Shown here in pieces: positions 23,594-31,249 of a DNA stretch of 64,000 nucleotides. The notes below the pieces were generated by a model. The model saw nothing but the letters and a program-made list of their open reading frames with translations. It did no database searches and had not been told where the DNA came from. Source of the stretch: Micromonospora_J zhanjiangensis (GTDB taxonomy: Bacteria; Actinomycetota; Actinomycetes; Mycobacteriales; Micromonosporaceae); assembly GCF_042650605.1 (NCBI RefSeq), contig NZ_JBHSBN010000009.1:160526-224525 (forward strand). The letters are read 5' to 3'. A program made the position numbers and the translations under genes. Position 1 is the first letter of the stretch. The number at the start of each line of letters is the position of its first letter.

Positions 23594-24547
23594 ATGCACA
23601 TCGTGGTACTCGCCGGCGGTATCGGCGGCGCGCGGTTCCTCGCCGGGGTCCGGGCGTACGCCCGTGCGGTGGACGCCGAGGTGACCGCCGTGGTCAACGT
23701 CGGCGACGACGTCCTGATGCACGGCCTGCGTATCTCCCCCGACCTGGACAGTGTGATGTACGCCCTGGGCGGCGGCGCCGACGCCGAACGCGGCTGGGGC
23801 CGGTCCGACGAGACCTGGACGGTCAAGGGTGAGCTGGCCGCCTACGGGGCCGAGCCGAGCTGGTTCGGCCTCGGCGACCGGGACATCGCCACCCATCTGG
23901 TCCGCACCACCATGCTGAACGCCGGTTACCCGCTGTCCGCGGTCACCGAGGCGCTCTGCGCCCGCTGGCAACCGGGCGTACGGCTGTTGCCGGCCACCGA
24001 CGACCGGCTGGAGACGCACGTGGTGTGCGACCTGCCGGACGGCGGGGGTCAGCGGGCCATCCACTTCCAGGAGTGGTGGGTGCGCTACCGGGGCGAACTG
24101 CCCACCCACCGGTTCGTCTTCGTCGGCGCGGACGCGGCCAAACCGGCGGCCGGCGTACCGGAGGCGTTGGCCGCCGCCGACGTCGTCCTGGTGGCACCGA
24201 GCAACCCGGTGGTCAGCATCGCCCCGATCCTGGCCGTACCCGGTCTGCGGGACGCGGTGGTCGGCGGCCGGGCGCCGGTGGTCGGGGTGTCCCCCATCAT
24301 CGGCGGCGCGCCGGTACGCGGCATGGCCGACAAGTGCCTGGCCGCGATCGGGGTCGGCTGCGACGCGGCGTCCGTCGGCGGCCTGTACGGCGCCCGCACC
24401 AAGGACGGGATCCTGGACGGCTGGCTGGTCGATCCGGTCGACGCCGACGCCGAGGTGCCCGGCGTCACGGTCCGGGCGACACCGCTGTGGATGACCGACG
24501 AGGAGAAGACGGCCGCGATGGTCCGGACGGCGGTGGGGTTGGCGTGA
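23594..24547 (+). CDS. fbiA: 2-phospho-L-lactate/phosphoenolpyruvyl transferase (F420 biosynthesis)
   Basis: 317 residues from ATG 23594, the second of two in-frame ATGs, chosen for its GAGGATGG site. CofD/FbiA joins the GDP-activated three-carbon acid to FO to give (dehydro-)F420-0. The nucleotide-binding start IVVLAGGIGGARFLAG, VVNVGDD, GLRISPDLDSVMYAL and SNPVVSIAPIL are all family hallmarks. Its stop overlaps the FbiB start (GTGA), so the two are translationally coupled. Confidence 0.95.
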   Translation: MHIVVLAGGIGGARFLAGVRAYARAVDAEVTAVVNVGDDVLMHGLRISPDLDSVMYALGGGADAERGWGRSDETWTVKGELAAYGAEPSWFGLGDRDIATHLVRTTMLNAGYPLSAVTEALCARWQPGVRLLPATDDRLETHVVCDLPDGGGQRAIHFQEWWVRYRGELPTHRFVFVGADAAKPAAGVPEALAAADVVLVAPSNPVVSIAPILAVPGLRDAVVGGRAPVVGVSPIIGGAPVRGMADKCLAAIGVGCDAASVGGLYGARTKDGILDGWLVDPVDADAEVPGVTVRATPLWMTDEEKTAAMVRTAVGLA

Positions 24548-25731
24548 GGCTGGAAATTCTGCCGGTGATCGGCATGCCCGACGTGGCCGAGGGCGACGAC
24601 CTGGCCGCGATGATCAGCCTGGCGGCGCCCTGGCTGCGCGACGGCGACGTGCTGGTGGTCACCAGCAAGATCGTCTCCAAGGCGGAGGGACGCCTGGTCG
24701 ACGTGCCGAAGGACGGTCCGGAACGGGCCGCCGCCAAGGACGAGATCCTGGCCGCCGAGACCGCCCGGCCGGTGGCCCGGCGCGGCGGGACCCGGATCGT
24801 GCAGACCCACCACGGTTTCGTGATGGCCTCGGCCGGCATCGACGCGTCCAACGTCGACCCGACCCGGCTGGTGCTGCTGCCCAAGGACCCGGACGCCTCG
24901 GCCCGGTCGCTGCGTACCGCGCTGCGCGAGCGGCACGGCGCCGACGTGGCGGTCATCGTCTCCGACACGATGGGCCGGCCGTGGCGCAACGGCCTCACCG
25001 ACGTCGCGCTCGGCGTCGCCGGCATGCCACCGATCCGCGACTACCGCGGCGAGTTCGACCCGTACGGCAACGAGCTGAGCATCACCCAGGTGGCCGTGGT
25101 GGACGAGTTGGCCGCCGCCGCCGAACTGGTCAAGGGCAAGTTCGACCAGGTACCGGTGGCGGTGGTGCGCGGCTACCCGATCGCGCCGGTGCCCACGGCC
25201 GTCGGGGAGCAGCGACCCGGCGGCGCCGCGGCGGACGGGTCGGGCTACGGCGCGGACGCGGGCGCCCCGGCCGCGGAGCCCGAGCACGGGCCGGGTGCGG
25301 CAGCCCTGATCCGGGACGCCGAGTACGACCTGTTCTCGCTCGGCACCGCCGAGGCGCGGGCCGAGGGGCTGCGCGCGGCCGGCACGCTCGGCCAGGCCGA
25401 ACTGCCGCCCGAGGGCACCGGGCCGGTGGACCCGGCCGCGCTGCGTCGGGCGGTGGCCACGGTGGCCGGTGCCGTGGCGCCCGGCACGGTCTTCACCCCG
25501 ATCACCGGACCGGACGTACGCGGGTTGCTGGCCGGCTCGGTGCCGGACTGGCCGGCGGCGGCCACCGGGGCGGTCACCTGCGCCCTGCCGGCGGATCCGG
25601 CTCCGGCCGCCCTGCTGCGGCTCGGCGCGGACCTGCACCGGCTGCGGGCCGCGCTGGCCGCCGAGGGCATCCCCTCCACGATCCTCACCCCACCCCCGAC
25701 CACCGGCCTCGCCGCCGTCCTCGCCGTCTGA
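24544..25731 (+). CDS. fbiB: coenzyme F420-0:L-glutamate ligase (FbiB) with a shortened C-terminal domain
   Basis: 395 residues from GTG 24544. Residues 1-222 are the CofE ligase that adds glutamates to F420-0: ILPVIGMPDVAEGDDLAAMI, VVTSKIVSKAEGR, SDTMGRPWRNGLTDVALGVAG. After a Gly/Ala-rich linker (222-258) the C-terminal about 140 residues replace the roughly 200-residue FMN nitroreductase domain of mycobacterial FbiB. Helical stretches (VDPAALRRAVATV; LRLGADLHRLRAALAAEGIPS) resemble parts of that domain, but the RRSxRxF flavin-phosphate motif is absent. The dehydro-F420 reductase activity may be lost or carried elsewhere. Confidence 0.92.
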   Translation: MRLEILPVIGMPDVAEGDDLAAMISLAAPWLRDGDVLVVTSKIVSKAEGRLVDVPKDGPERAAAKDEILAAETARPVARRGGTRIVQTHHGFVMASAGIDASNVDPTRLVLLPKDPDASARSLRTALRERHGADVAVIVSDTMGRPWRNGLTDVALGVAGMPPIRDYRGEFDPYGNELSITQVAVVDELAAAAELVKGKFDQVPVAVVRGYPIAPVPTAVGEQRPGGAAADGSGYGADAGAPAAEPEHGPGAAALIRDAEYDLFSLGTAEARAEGLRAAGTLGQAELPPEGTGPVDPAALRRAVATVAGAVAPGTVFTPITGPDVRGLLAGSVPDWPAAATGAVTCALPADPAPAALLRLGADLHRLRAALAAEGIPSTILTPPPTTGLAAVLAV

Positions 25732-25752
25732 CCCGCCGGCGGCGCTGGCCGT

Positions 25753-26769
25753 TCAATGGTCGAGGATGGCGCGGCCGAGGGGGGTCAGGGTGTGCAGGAC
25801 GGTGTTGCGTTCGCGCTGGCTGATGATCAGGCCGGCGTTGCGCAGCACGGTGGTGTGCTGGCTCGCGGCCGCGGCCGAGATCTGCAGCCGCCGGGCGACC
25901 TCCCCGGTCGAGCAGCCCCCGTCGATGGTCTCCAGCACCGCCGCCCGGGTGCGGCCGAGCAGGGCGGCCAGCGCCGCCCGTTCCTCCGGGTTCCGCTTCG
26001 CCGGCACGAGGTCGGGTTCCCCCGCCGCCGGCAGGATGCCGCCGAGCCGGTCCACCGGGTAGACCAGCACCGGCGGCAGGTCCGGGTCGAGCAGTGCCAC
26101 CGGGACCCGTGAGCAGAAGAACGACGGCACCAGCAGCAGGCCGCGCCCTTCGATGCGCAGTTCCCGCTGGTACGGGTAGTCGTACACGTCCAGCACGCCC
26201 GACTCCCACCGCATCGACGGTCGCAGGCTGGCCAGCAGCCCCTCCGTACCGCCGTCGAGCAGCGCCCGGGACCGGCGGATCCGGTCGGCCTCCACCGCGG
26301 CCTGGATCCGGGGCCAGTACGGGCTGATCGCGGTCTCCCGGTACGCCCGCATCGAACCGGTCAGCCGGCGCAGCGCGCCCGGTTCGCCCCGGGCCAGCTC
26401 GGGAGCGCTGGACGGCAGGGCGTTCTCGCCGGCCAGGACGGTCATGTCCCGGTGCAACTGGCGAATCGGGGTGGACCGGATCGCCTCCAACCCGGCCTCG
26501 AAGCCGTCCCGGCTCACGTACGGGGTGAGGAAGTCGGGGAAGTAGCCCTGCGGCGGGTTGAGGGCGAACAGCAACCGGTGCTGGGCCGCCGTGCCGTCCC
26601 GCCGCAGGGTGTGCGCCACGTCGCGGCGCCAGCCCGCCATCACCGGTTCGGGGCGGCGCCGCTGGAGCAGGTGGAGGCTGAGGATCGTCTCCCAGACCGG
26701 ATCCGCCGCCGGGGCCACCCTGGTCCGGATGATGTCCTCGCTGGAGAAAAAGATCCTCAGCACGGGCAC
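25753..26769 (-). CDS. ArsR-type winged-helix regulator with DUF5937
   Basis: 338 residues. The N-terminal about 250 residues are of DUF5937 type (PVWETILSLHLLQ, HRDMTVLAGEN, LLLVPSFFCSRVPVALLDPDLPPVLVYP), and residues 260-338 form an ArsR-like winged helix (RAALAALLGRTRAAVLETIDGGCSTGEVARRLQISAAAASQHTTVLRNAGLI). Typical actinomycete transcriptional regulator with a probable ligand-sensing N-terminal part. It is convergent with fbiB (21-nt gap) and divergent from the NUDIX gene, and a perfect inverted repeat lies just upstream, so autoregulation is likely. Confidence 0.88.
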   Translation of the reverse strand: MPVLRIFFSSEDIIRTRVAPAADPVWETILSLHLLQRRRPEPVMAGWRRDVAHTLRRDGTAAQHRLLFALNPPQGYFPDFLTPYVSRDGFEAGLEAIRSTPIRQLHRDMTVLAGENALPSSAPELARGEPGALRRLTGSMRAYRETAISPYWPRIQAAVEADRIRRSRALLDGGTEGLLASLRPSMRWESGVLDVYDYPYQRELRIEGRGLLLVPSFFCSRVPVALLDPDLPPVLVYPVDRLGGILPAAGEPDLVPAKRNPEERAALAALLGRTRAAVLETIDGGCSTGEVARRLQISAAAASQHTTVLRNAGLIISQRERNTVLHTLTPLGRAILDH

Positions 26770-26789
26770 TCCACTGTGGTCGCCGACCG

Positions 26790-26812
26790 AAATCCGATGA
26801 CGATTCGGATTT
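26790..26812. promoter_or_regulatory. inverted repeat upstream of the DUF5937 regulator, candidate autoregulatory operator
   Basis: Perfect 8-bp arms aaatccga and tcggattt, separated by 7 nt, 21 nt upstream of the regulator's start codon. Size and position fit a site for a winged-helix dimer. Confidence 0.5.
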
Positions 26813-27021
26813 TACCCACCCTGCCGCCAGGGGTCTTTAAGCCTGGACCGAAATGCCTCGACTGGCAGGCCCGCGACCAGGCATGCTCAGCGGGCCCACA
26901 GCGGTCGCCGGCGGGCCGGTGGCGCCCGGGACGTACACCACGAGGGTTCGCGGCCATGGTTTCCGCGAAGGTGTCGCCCGGCGTCACCGGTCCGCCGGTG
27001 TTGTTTCGGTACAGTCGCACC

Positions 27022-27588
27022 ATGCCGGCCACCCTGCACGCCGACGCGAAGTCCCTGCTCACCGGGTGGCAGCCGGCCACCCCGGCCGGCCGGCGGGCCC
27101 GCGCGGCGACCCTGCGACTGCTCGACGACGGTCCGGTCGCGTTGACCCGGGCGCACCGTCCCGGCCACCTCACCGCCAGCACCCTGGTCGTCGACGCGAC
27201 CGGCTCCCGGGTGCTGCTCTGCCTGCACGGCCGGTACGGCGTCTGGGTGCAGCTCGGCGGGCACTGCGAGCCGGACGACGCCACCCTGGCCGGGGCCGCC
27301 CTGCGCGAGGCCACCGAGGAGTCGGGCATCACCGGGCTGCGGCTCGACCCCCGACCGATCGACCTGGACATCCACCCGGTCACCTGCCACGGCCGGTCGA
27401 CGCACCACGACGTACGGTTCGTGGCGGTGGCCCCGCCGGACGCCGTCGAGCGGGTCAGTCCGGAGTCCACGGCCCTGGGCTGGTTCGCCCCGGACGCGCT
27501 GCCCCGGCCGTTGGCCGACGCCACCGAGCAGCTGGTGGCGCCGGCCCTGGCGGCGGTCAGACGTACCCGTGCTCGCCGCGCTCCTTGA
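27022..27588 (+). CDS. NUDIX hydrolase
   Basis: 188 residues from ATG 27022. The NUDIX helix is recognisable as GGHCEPDDATLAGAALREATEESGI; the REATEESG half is canonical, while the first Glu is replaced by Ala, as in some actinobacterial relatives. LVVDATGSRVLLCLHGRYGVWVQLGG precedes it. Likely hydrolyses a nucleoside diphosphate derivative. No ribosome site; TACAGT at 27010-27015 is correctly placed for a leaderless mRNA starting at the ATG. The 3' end overlaps manC tail-to-tail by 32 nt. Confidence 0.88.
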   Translation: MPATLHADAKSLLTGWQPATPAGRRARAATLRLLDDGPVALTRAHRPGHLTASTLVVDATGSRVLLCLHGRYGVWVQLGGHCEPDDATLAGAALREATEESGITGLRLDPRPIDLDIHPVTCHGRSTHHDVRFVAVAPPDAVERVSPESTALGWFAPDALPRPLADATEQLVAPALAAVRRTRARRAP

Positions 27589-28657
27589 GCTCGTCGACCA
27601 GCTTCTTCACGTCCTGCGCCCGGTCACGCGGGCAGACCAGCACCGCGTCCGGGGTGTCCACCACGATCAGGTCGTGCACCCCGACGGCGGCGACCAGCCG
27701 ACCGGACTGCGGCACCACCACCAAGCCGGTGCTGTCCTGCAACAGCACCCCGGGCTTCGCCTCGGCCCGATCGGCACCGAGCACCACGTTGCCCGCCGGG
27801 TCGCCGGGCAGCACCTCGCCCAGGGTGTGGAAGTCGCCCACGTCGTTCCAGCCGAAGTCACCGGGTACGGTCGCCACCCGGCCGGCCGCCGCCGCGCCCT
27901 CCATCACCGCGTAGTCGATCGAGATCTTCGGCAGCGTGGGCCAGACCGCGCCGAGCACGTCGTCCTGCTCGGCGGTGCCCCAGGCCCGCGCGATGGTGAT
28001 GATCCCGGCGTGCAGCTCCGGTTGCTGACGCTCCAGCTCGGTCAGGAACACGTCCACCCGCCAGACGAACATGCTGGCGTTCCACAGGTGCCGGCCGGAA
28101 CGCAGGTACGCCCGCGCCACCTCGGCGTCCGGCTTCTCCTTGAACTCCTCCACCCGGCGCAGCGGACCGTCGCCCAGCAACTCGCCGCACTGCAGGTAGC
28201 CGTACCCGGTCTCGGCCCGGGTCGGGGTGATCCCGACGGTCGTCAACAGCCCCTGCTCGGCGCCGGCCACCGCGGCCCGGACGGTGTCCACCCAGACCGC
28301 CGGGTCGCCGATCAGGTGGTCGGCGGCGAACGACCCCATCACCGCCTCCGGCTCGCGGAGCGCGATCACGGCGGCGGCCAACGCGATCGCCGCGCAGGAG
28401 TCCCGCTGCGACGGTTCGACCAGGATGTTCTCCTCCGGTACGGCGGCCAGTTGCCGGGCCACCGCGGCCGCGTGCGCGGCGCCGGTCACCACGAGGATCC
28501 GCTCGGGTGTGGTCAGCGGGTCGAGTCGTTCGACCGTCGCCTGCAGCAACGAGGCGGAGGTCCCGGTGAGGGGATGCAGGAACTTGGGATGACCGGCCCG
28601 GGACAACGGCCACAGTCTGGTGCCACTGCCGCCGGCCGGGATCACTGCGAAGAGCAT
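27557..28657 (-). CDS. manC: mannose-1-phosphate guanylyltransferase
   Basis: 366 residues. The nucleotidyltransferase start IPAGGSGTRLWPLSRAGHPKF, GSFAADHLI, the VEEFKEKP sugar-phosphate motif and FGWNDVGDFHTL are all typical of GDP-mannose pyrophosphorylase. It makes GDP-mannose for cell-envelope glycans and mannosylated lipids. The type II isomerase domain of bifunctional enzymes is absent. A GT4 glycosyltransferase gene lies 66 nt upstream in the same direction, so donor synthesis and use are probably co-expressed. Position near fbiA/fbiB matches the mycobacterial order. Confidence 0.94.
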   Translation of the reverse strand: MLFAVIPAGGSGTRLWPLSRAGHPKFLHPLTGTSASLLQATVERLDPLTTPERILVVTGAAHAAAVARQLAAVPEENILVEPSQRDSCAAIALAAAVIALREPEAVMGSFAADHLIGDPAVWVDTVRAAVAGAEQGLLTTVGITPTRAETGYGYLQCGELLGDGPLRRVEEFKEKPDAEVARAYLRSGRHLWNASMFVWRVDVFLTELERQQPELHAGIITIARAWGTAEQDDVLGAVWPTLPKISIDYAVMEGAAAAGRVATVPGDFGWNDVGDFHTLGEVLPGDPAGNVVLGADRAEAKPGVLLQDSTGLVVVPQSGRLVAAVGVHDLIVVDTPDAVLVCPRDRAQDVKKLVDELKERGEHGYV

Positions 28658-28723
28658 CAGCCCATCATGCCGGACCGGACGGCCCGGTCCCGCACACCGG
28701 GTCTCACGGACGGTAGTCGGATC

Positions 28724-29869
28724 TCATGCTCGCGCCCGGCTCCAGGCGGCGACGTGCACCTCGGCGCTGGTCTCCCAGGTGAACTCCTTGGCCCGGTCGA
28801 ACCCGGCCTTGGCCAGGGTCAACCGGCGCGCCTCGTCGTCCAGCAGCAGGGCCAGGTCGGTGGCGATCTGGTCCGGGTCCTCGCTGGTGTAGGCCACCGC
28901 GTCGCCACCAACCTCGGGCAGCGACAGTCGCGGCGTGGTCAGCACCGGCGCGGCGCAGGCCATCGCCTCCAGGATCGGCAGGCCGAACCCCTCGCCGTAC
29001 GACGGGTAGGCCGCGACCAGCGCGCCGCCCAGGAAGCCGGGCAGGTCGGCGTAGCGCAGGTAACCCGGCCGGAGCAGGCGCAGGTGGGCCGGCACCTCGG
29101 CCACCGCGCGGTCGATCTCGTCGTCGTGGCCCTGCCCCCCGGCGACCACCAGGGCGGGCGGGTTCTCCCGGTCCTGCACGGCGCGTACCCAGCCGCGGAC
29201 CAGGTTCGGGACGTTCTTGCGGGGCTCCTTGGCGCCGAGGAACGCCACGTAGCTGGTGCCGGCCAGGCCGAGCCGGGCGGCGACCCGGGCCTTCTCCTCG
29301 TCGCTGGGGGCGTGGAACGCGGCGTGGTCGACCCCGTGGTAGGCCACGTCGATCCGGGTCGGGTCGGCGTCCAGCAGCCGGATCAACTCGTCCCGGGTGG
29401 CCTTGCTCGGCACGATCACCCGGGCGGCGCGGCGCAGCGAGGTCTTGATGGCGCTGCGGAAGAACGTCCGACGCGACTTGTCGTAGTGCTCGGGCTCGGT
29501 GAAGAACGTCGCGTCGTGCACGGTCACGGTGACCGGACAACCGGCTCGCAGCGGACAGGTGTAGAACGGCGAGTGCAGAACGTCCGCGCCGACCTGCTGG
29601 GCCAGCAGCGGCAACCCGGTCTGTTCCCAGGCCAGCCGGGCCGGCCGGTGGGCCACCGCGGTCGGCGCGGCGATGATCTCGGCGGCCGGCAGCATCCGGG
29701 TGTACCGCTCCAGGTCGGTGCGCAACCCCACCACCGCGAGCTCCAGGTCCGAGCCGATGACCTTGCCCAGCGCGCCGAGCAGGCCATCGACGTATCTACC
29801 GACGCCACCGCGGTCGGCGGGGACACTCGTGGCGTCGACGAGAACGCGGGGCGGGCGACCGGCGGTCAC
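28724..29869 (-). CDS. family 4 glycosyltransferase
   Basis: 381 residues from GTG 29869, chosen because AGGAG sits 7 nt before it. GT-B fold: N-terminal VLVDATSVPADRGGVGRYVDGLL, acceptor side LHSPFYTCPLR and TVHDATFF, then donor-binding GAKEPRKNVPNLVRGW and the E-x7-E motif in YGEGFGLPILEAMACAAPVLTT. GT4 enzymes of this type transfer mannose or related sugars from GDP/UDP donors with retention. The manC gene follows 66 nt downstream, pointing to GDP-mannose as donor. Confidence 0.92.
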   Translation of the reverse strand: MTAGRPPRVLVDATSVPADRGGVGRYVDGLLGALGKVIGSDLELAVVGLRTDLERYTRMLPAAEIIAAPTAVAHRPARLAWEQTGLPLLAQQVGADVLHSPFYTCPLRAGCPVTVTVHDATFFTEPEHYDKSRRTFFRSAIKTSLRRAARVIVPSKATRDELIRLLDADPTRIDVAYHGVDHAAFHAPSDEEKARVAARLGLAGTSYVAFLGAKEPRKNVPNLVRGWVRAVQDRENPPALVVAGGQGHDDEIDRAVAEVPAHLRLLRPGYLRYADLPGFLGGALVAAYPSYGEGFGLPILEAMACAAPVLTTPRLSLPEVGGDAVAYTSEDPDQIATDLALLLDDEARRLTLAKAGFDRAKEFTWETSAEVHVAAWSRARA

Positions 29870-30036
29870 TGGGCAACTCCTCAACATCGCGGTGCTGTGG
29901 GGGACGACAGCTGTGGCAAACACCACTGCGCCAGCCTACGCGGGCTCCCGGACGGGCGTGGACCGCGACCCGACAGGCGGCTGTCTTTCACCTGTCTTTG
30001 TTTCGACCGACCAAGGTACCGGTATCGTCGCCCCCG

Positions 30037-30729
30037 ATGGTCGACAACCTTGCCCGGATCTTCGCCGCCGCGGTGGCGCCCGACCCGGCCCGCCCGCTGC
30101 TCACCTGGTACGACGACGGCACCGGCGAGCGCACCGAACTGTCCGGCGCGACGCTGTCCAACTGGGTGGCCAAGACGGCCAACCTGCTGGTCGACTCGGT
30201 CGGGCTGGCGCCCGGCGACGAGATCGGCGTACTGCTGCCGGCGCACTGGCAGACCGCCGCCGTACTGCTCGGTTGCTGGTCGGCCGGCGGGGCGGTGACC
30301 ACCGGGCCGGCGCGGCCGGTGGAGGCGGTGTTCGCCGCGGCGGACCGGACCGCGGAGGCGGCCGGCTGGCCGGCCGGCGAACGGTACGCCCTGGCCCTCG
30401 CCCCGATGGCCGCGCCGCTGCGGGACGTCCCGGCCGGCTTCGCCGACTACGTCGTCGAGGTACGCGGGCACGGCGACCACTTCACCCCCGGGCCGGCCGG
30501 CGGTCCGGGGGATCCGGAGCTGATCGGCCGGGCCGGCCGCCGGGCGGCGGAGTTCGGCCTCGGCCCCGGCGATCGGGTGCTGATCGACGCGGGCCGGCAC
30601 CCGGACCCGGTGGACTGGCTGCTCGCGCCGCTGGTGGCCGGCGCCAGCGTGGTGCTGTGCGGGCGGCTCGACCCGGCCCGGTTGTCGGATCGGCTGACCA
30701 CGGAACGGGTCACCGTCAATCTCGCCTAG
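30037..30729 (+). CDS. TIGR03089 family protein (AMP-ligase-like N-terminal fragment)
   Basis: 230 residues from ATG 30037. It resembles only the N-terminal third of acyl-CoA synthetases: LLTWYDDGTGERTELSGATLSNWVAKTANLLVDSVGLAPGDEIGVLLPAHWQTAAVLLGCW, then a second short domain. The P-loop (SGTTG) and C-terminal domain of true ligases are absent, so it cannot adenylate substrates. This is the known TIGR03089 form found across actinobacteria, not a truncation here. Divergent from the GT4 gene. Function unknown. Confidence 0.88.
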   Translation: MVDNLARIFAAAVAPDPARPLLTWYDDGTGERTELSGATLSNWVAKTANLLVDSVGLAPGDEIGVLLPAHWQTAAVLLGCWSAGGAVTTGPARPVEAVFAAADRTAEAAGWPAGERYALALAPMAAPLRDVPAGFADYVVEVRGHGDHFTPGPAGGPGDPELIGRAGRRAAEFGLGPGDRVLIDAGRHPDPVDWLLAPLVAGASVVLCGRLDPARLSDRLTTERVTVNLA

Positions 30730-30738
30730 GTGCTTCGG

Positions 30739-31086
30739 TCAGAAGCGGTCGTGGCCGGCGGGGCGGAGCGAGCCGTCGGGGGTGCAGGTGTAGCGGCCGG
30801 CGGGCTCGGTCAGCCATGGCCTGTCCCGGGCCTCGCCGTCGGTGAGCAGGTCGGTGCGGACTGTGCGGATCATCAGTCTGGCCCGGTGCTCGTCGGGTTC
30901 CGTCCCGATCAGGTGGTCCAGCAGGAGGCGCTGCCGGCCGGCGGGCAACCGGCCGTCGGTCAGCCAGTTCGCGGGCACCCGGCACCAGACCGTGCTGATC
31001 ACGTCCGACAACGGGTGCACGGCGTGCCCGGTCCCGTCGCGCAGGTCGAGGGTGCCGGTGATCGTCAGCCGCAGGTAGGTGCCCAC
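30739..31086 (-). CDS. hypothetical protein, 115 residues
   Basis: A GTG-started frame with beta-rich character (GTYLRLTITGTLDLRDGTG, VISTVWCRVPANWL, HRARLMIRTVRTDLL) and no recognised domain. It converges tail-to-tail with the TIGR03089 gene (9-nt gap) and is the only frame in this interval with plausible protein composition. It follows the acetoacetyl-CoA synthetase gene by 163 nt. No clear ribosome site; the start is uncertain. Confidence 0.45.
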   Translation of the reverse strand: MGTYLRLTITGTLDLRDGTGHAVHPLSDVISTVWCRVPANWLTDGRLPAGRQRLLLDHLIGTEPDEHRARLMIRTVRTDLLTDGEARDRPWLTEPAGRYTCTPDGSLRPAGHDRF

Positions 31087-31249
31087 GGAAGGTGAGACGC
31101 CCGGGTACCCCCACCGGGTTGCTGACCGGCCGGTCAGAACGCGCGGGCCGAGCGGTCACCTCCACCGGGCTCAGGGCCGGACCGACCGGCCGGTCGAACG
31201 GATCGGCCGGCCCGGCGCGCCACGATGGGCCGGCCTCGCGGGCGACCGG

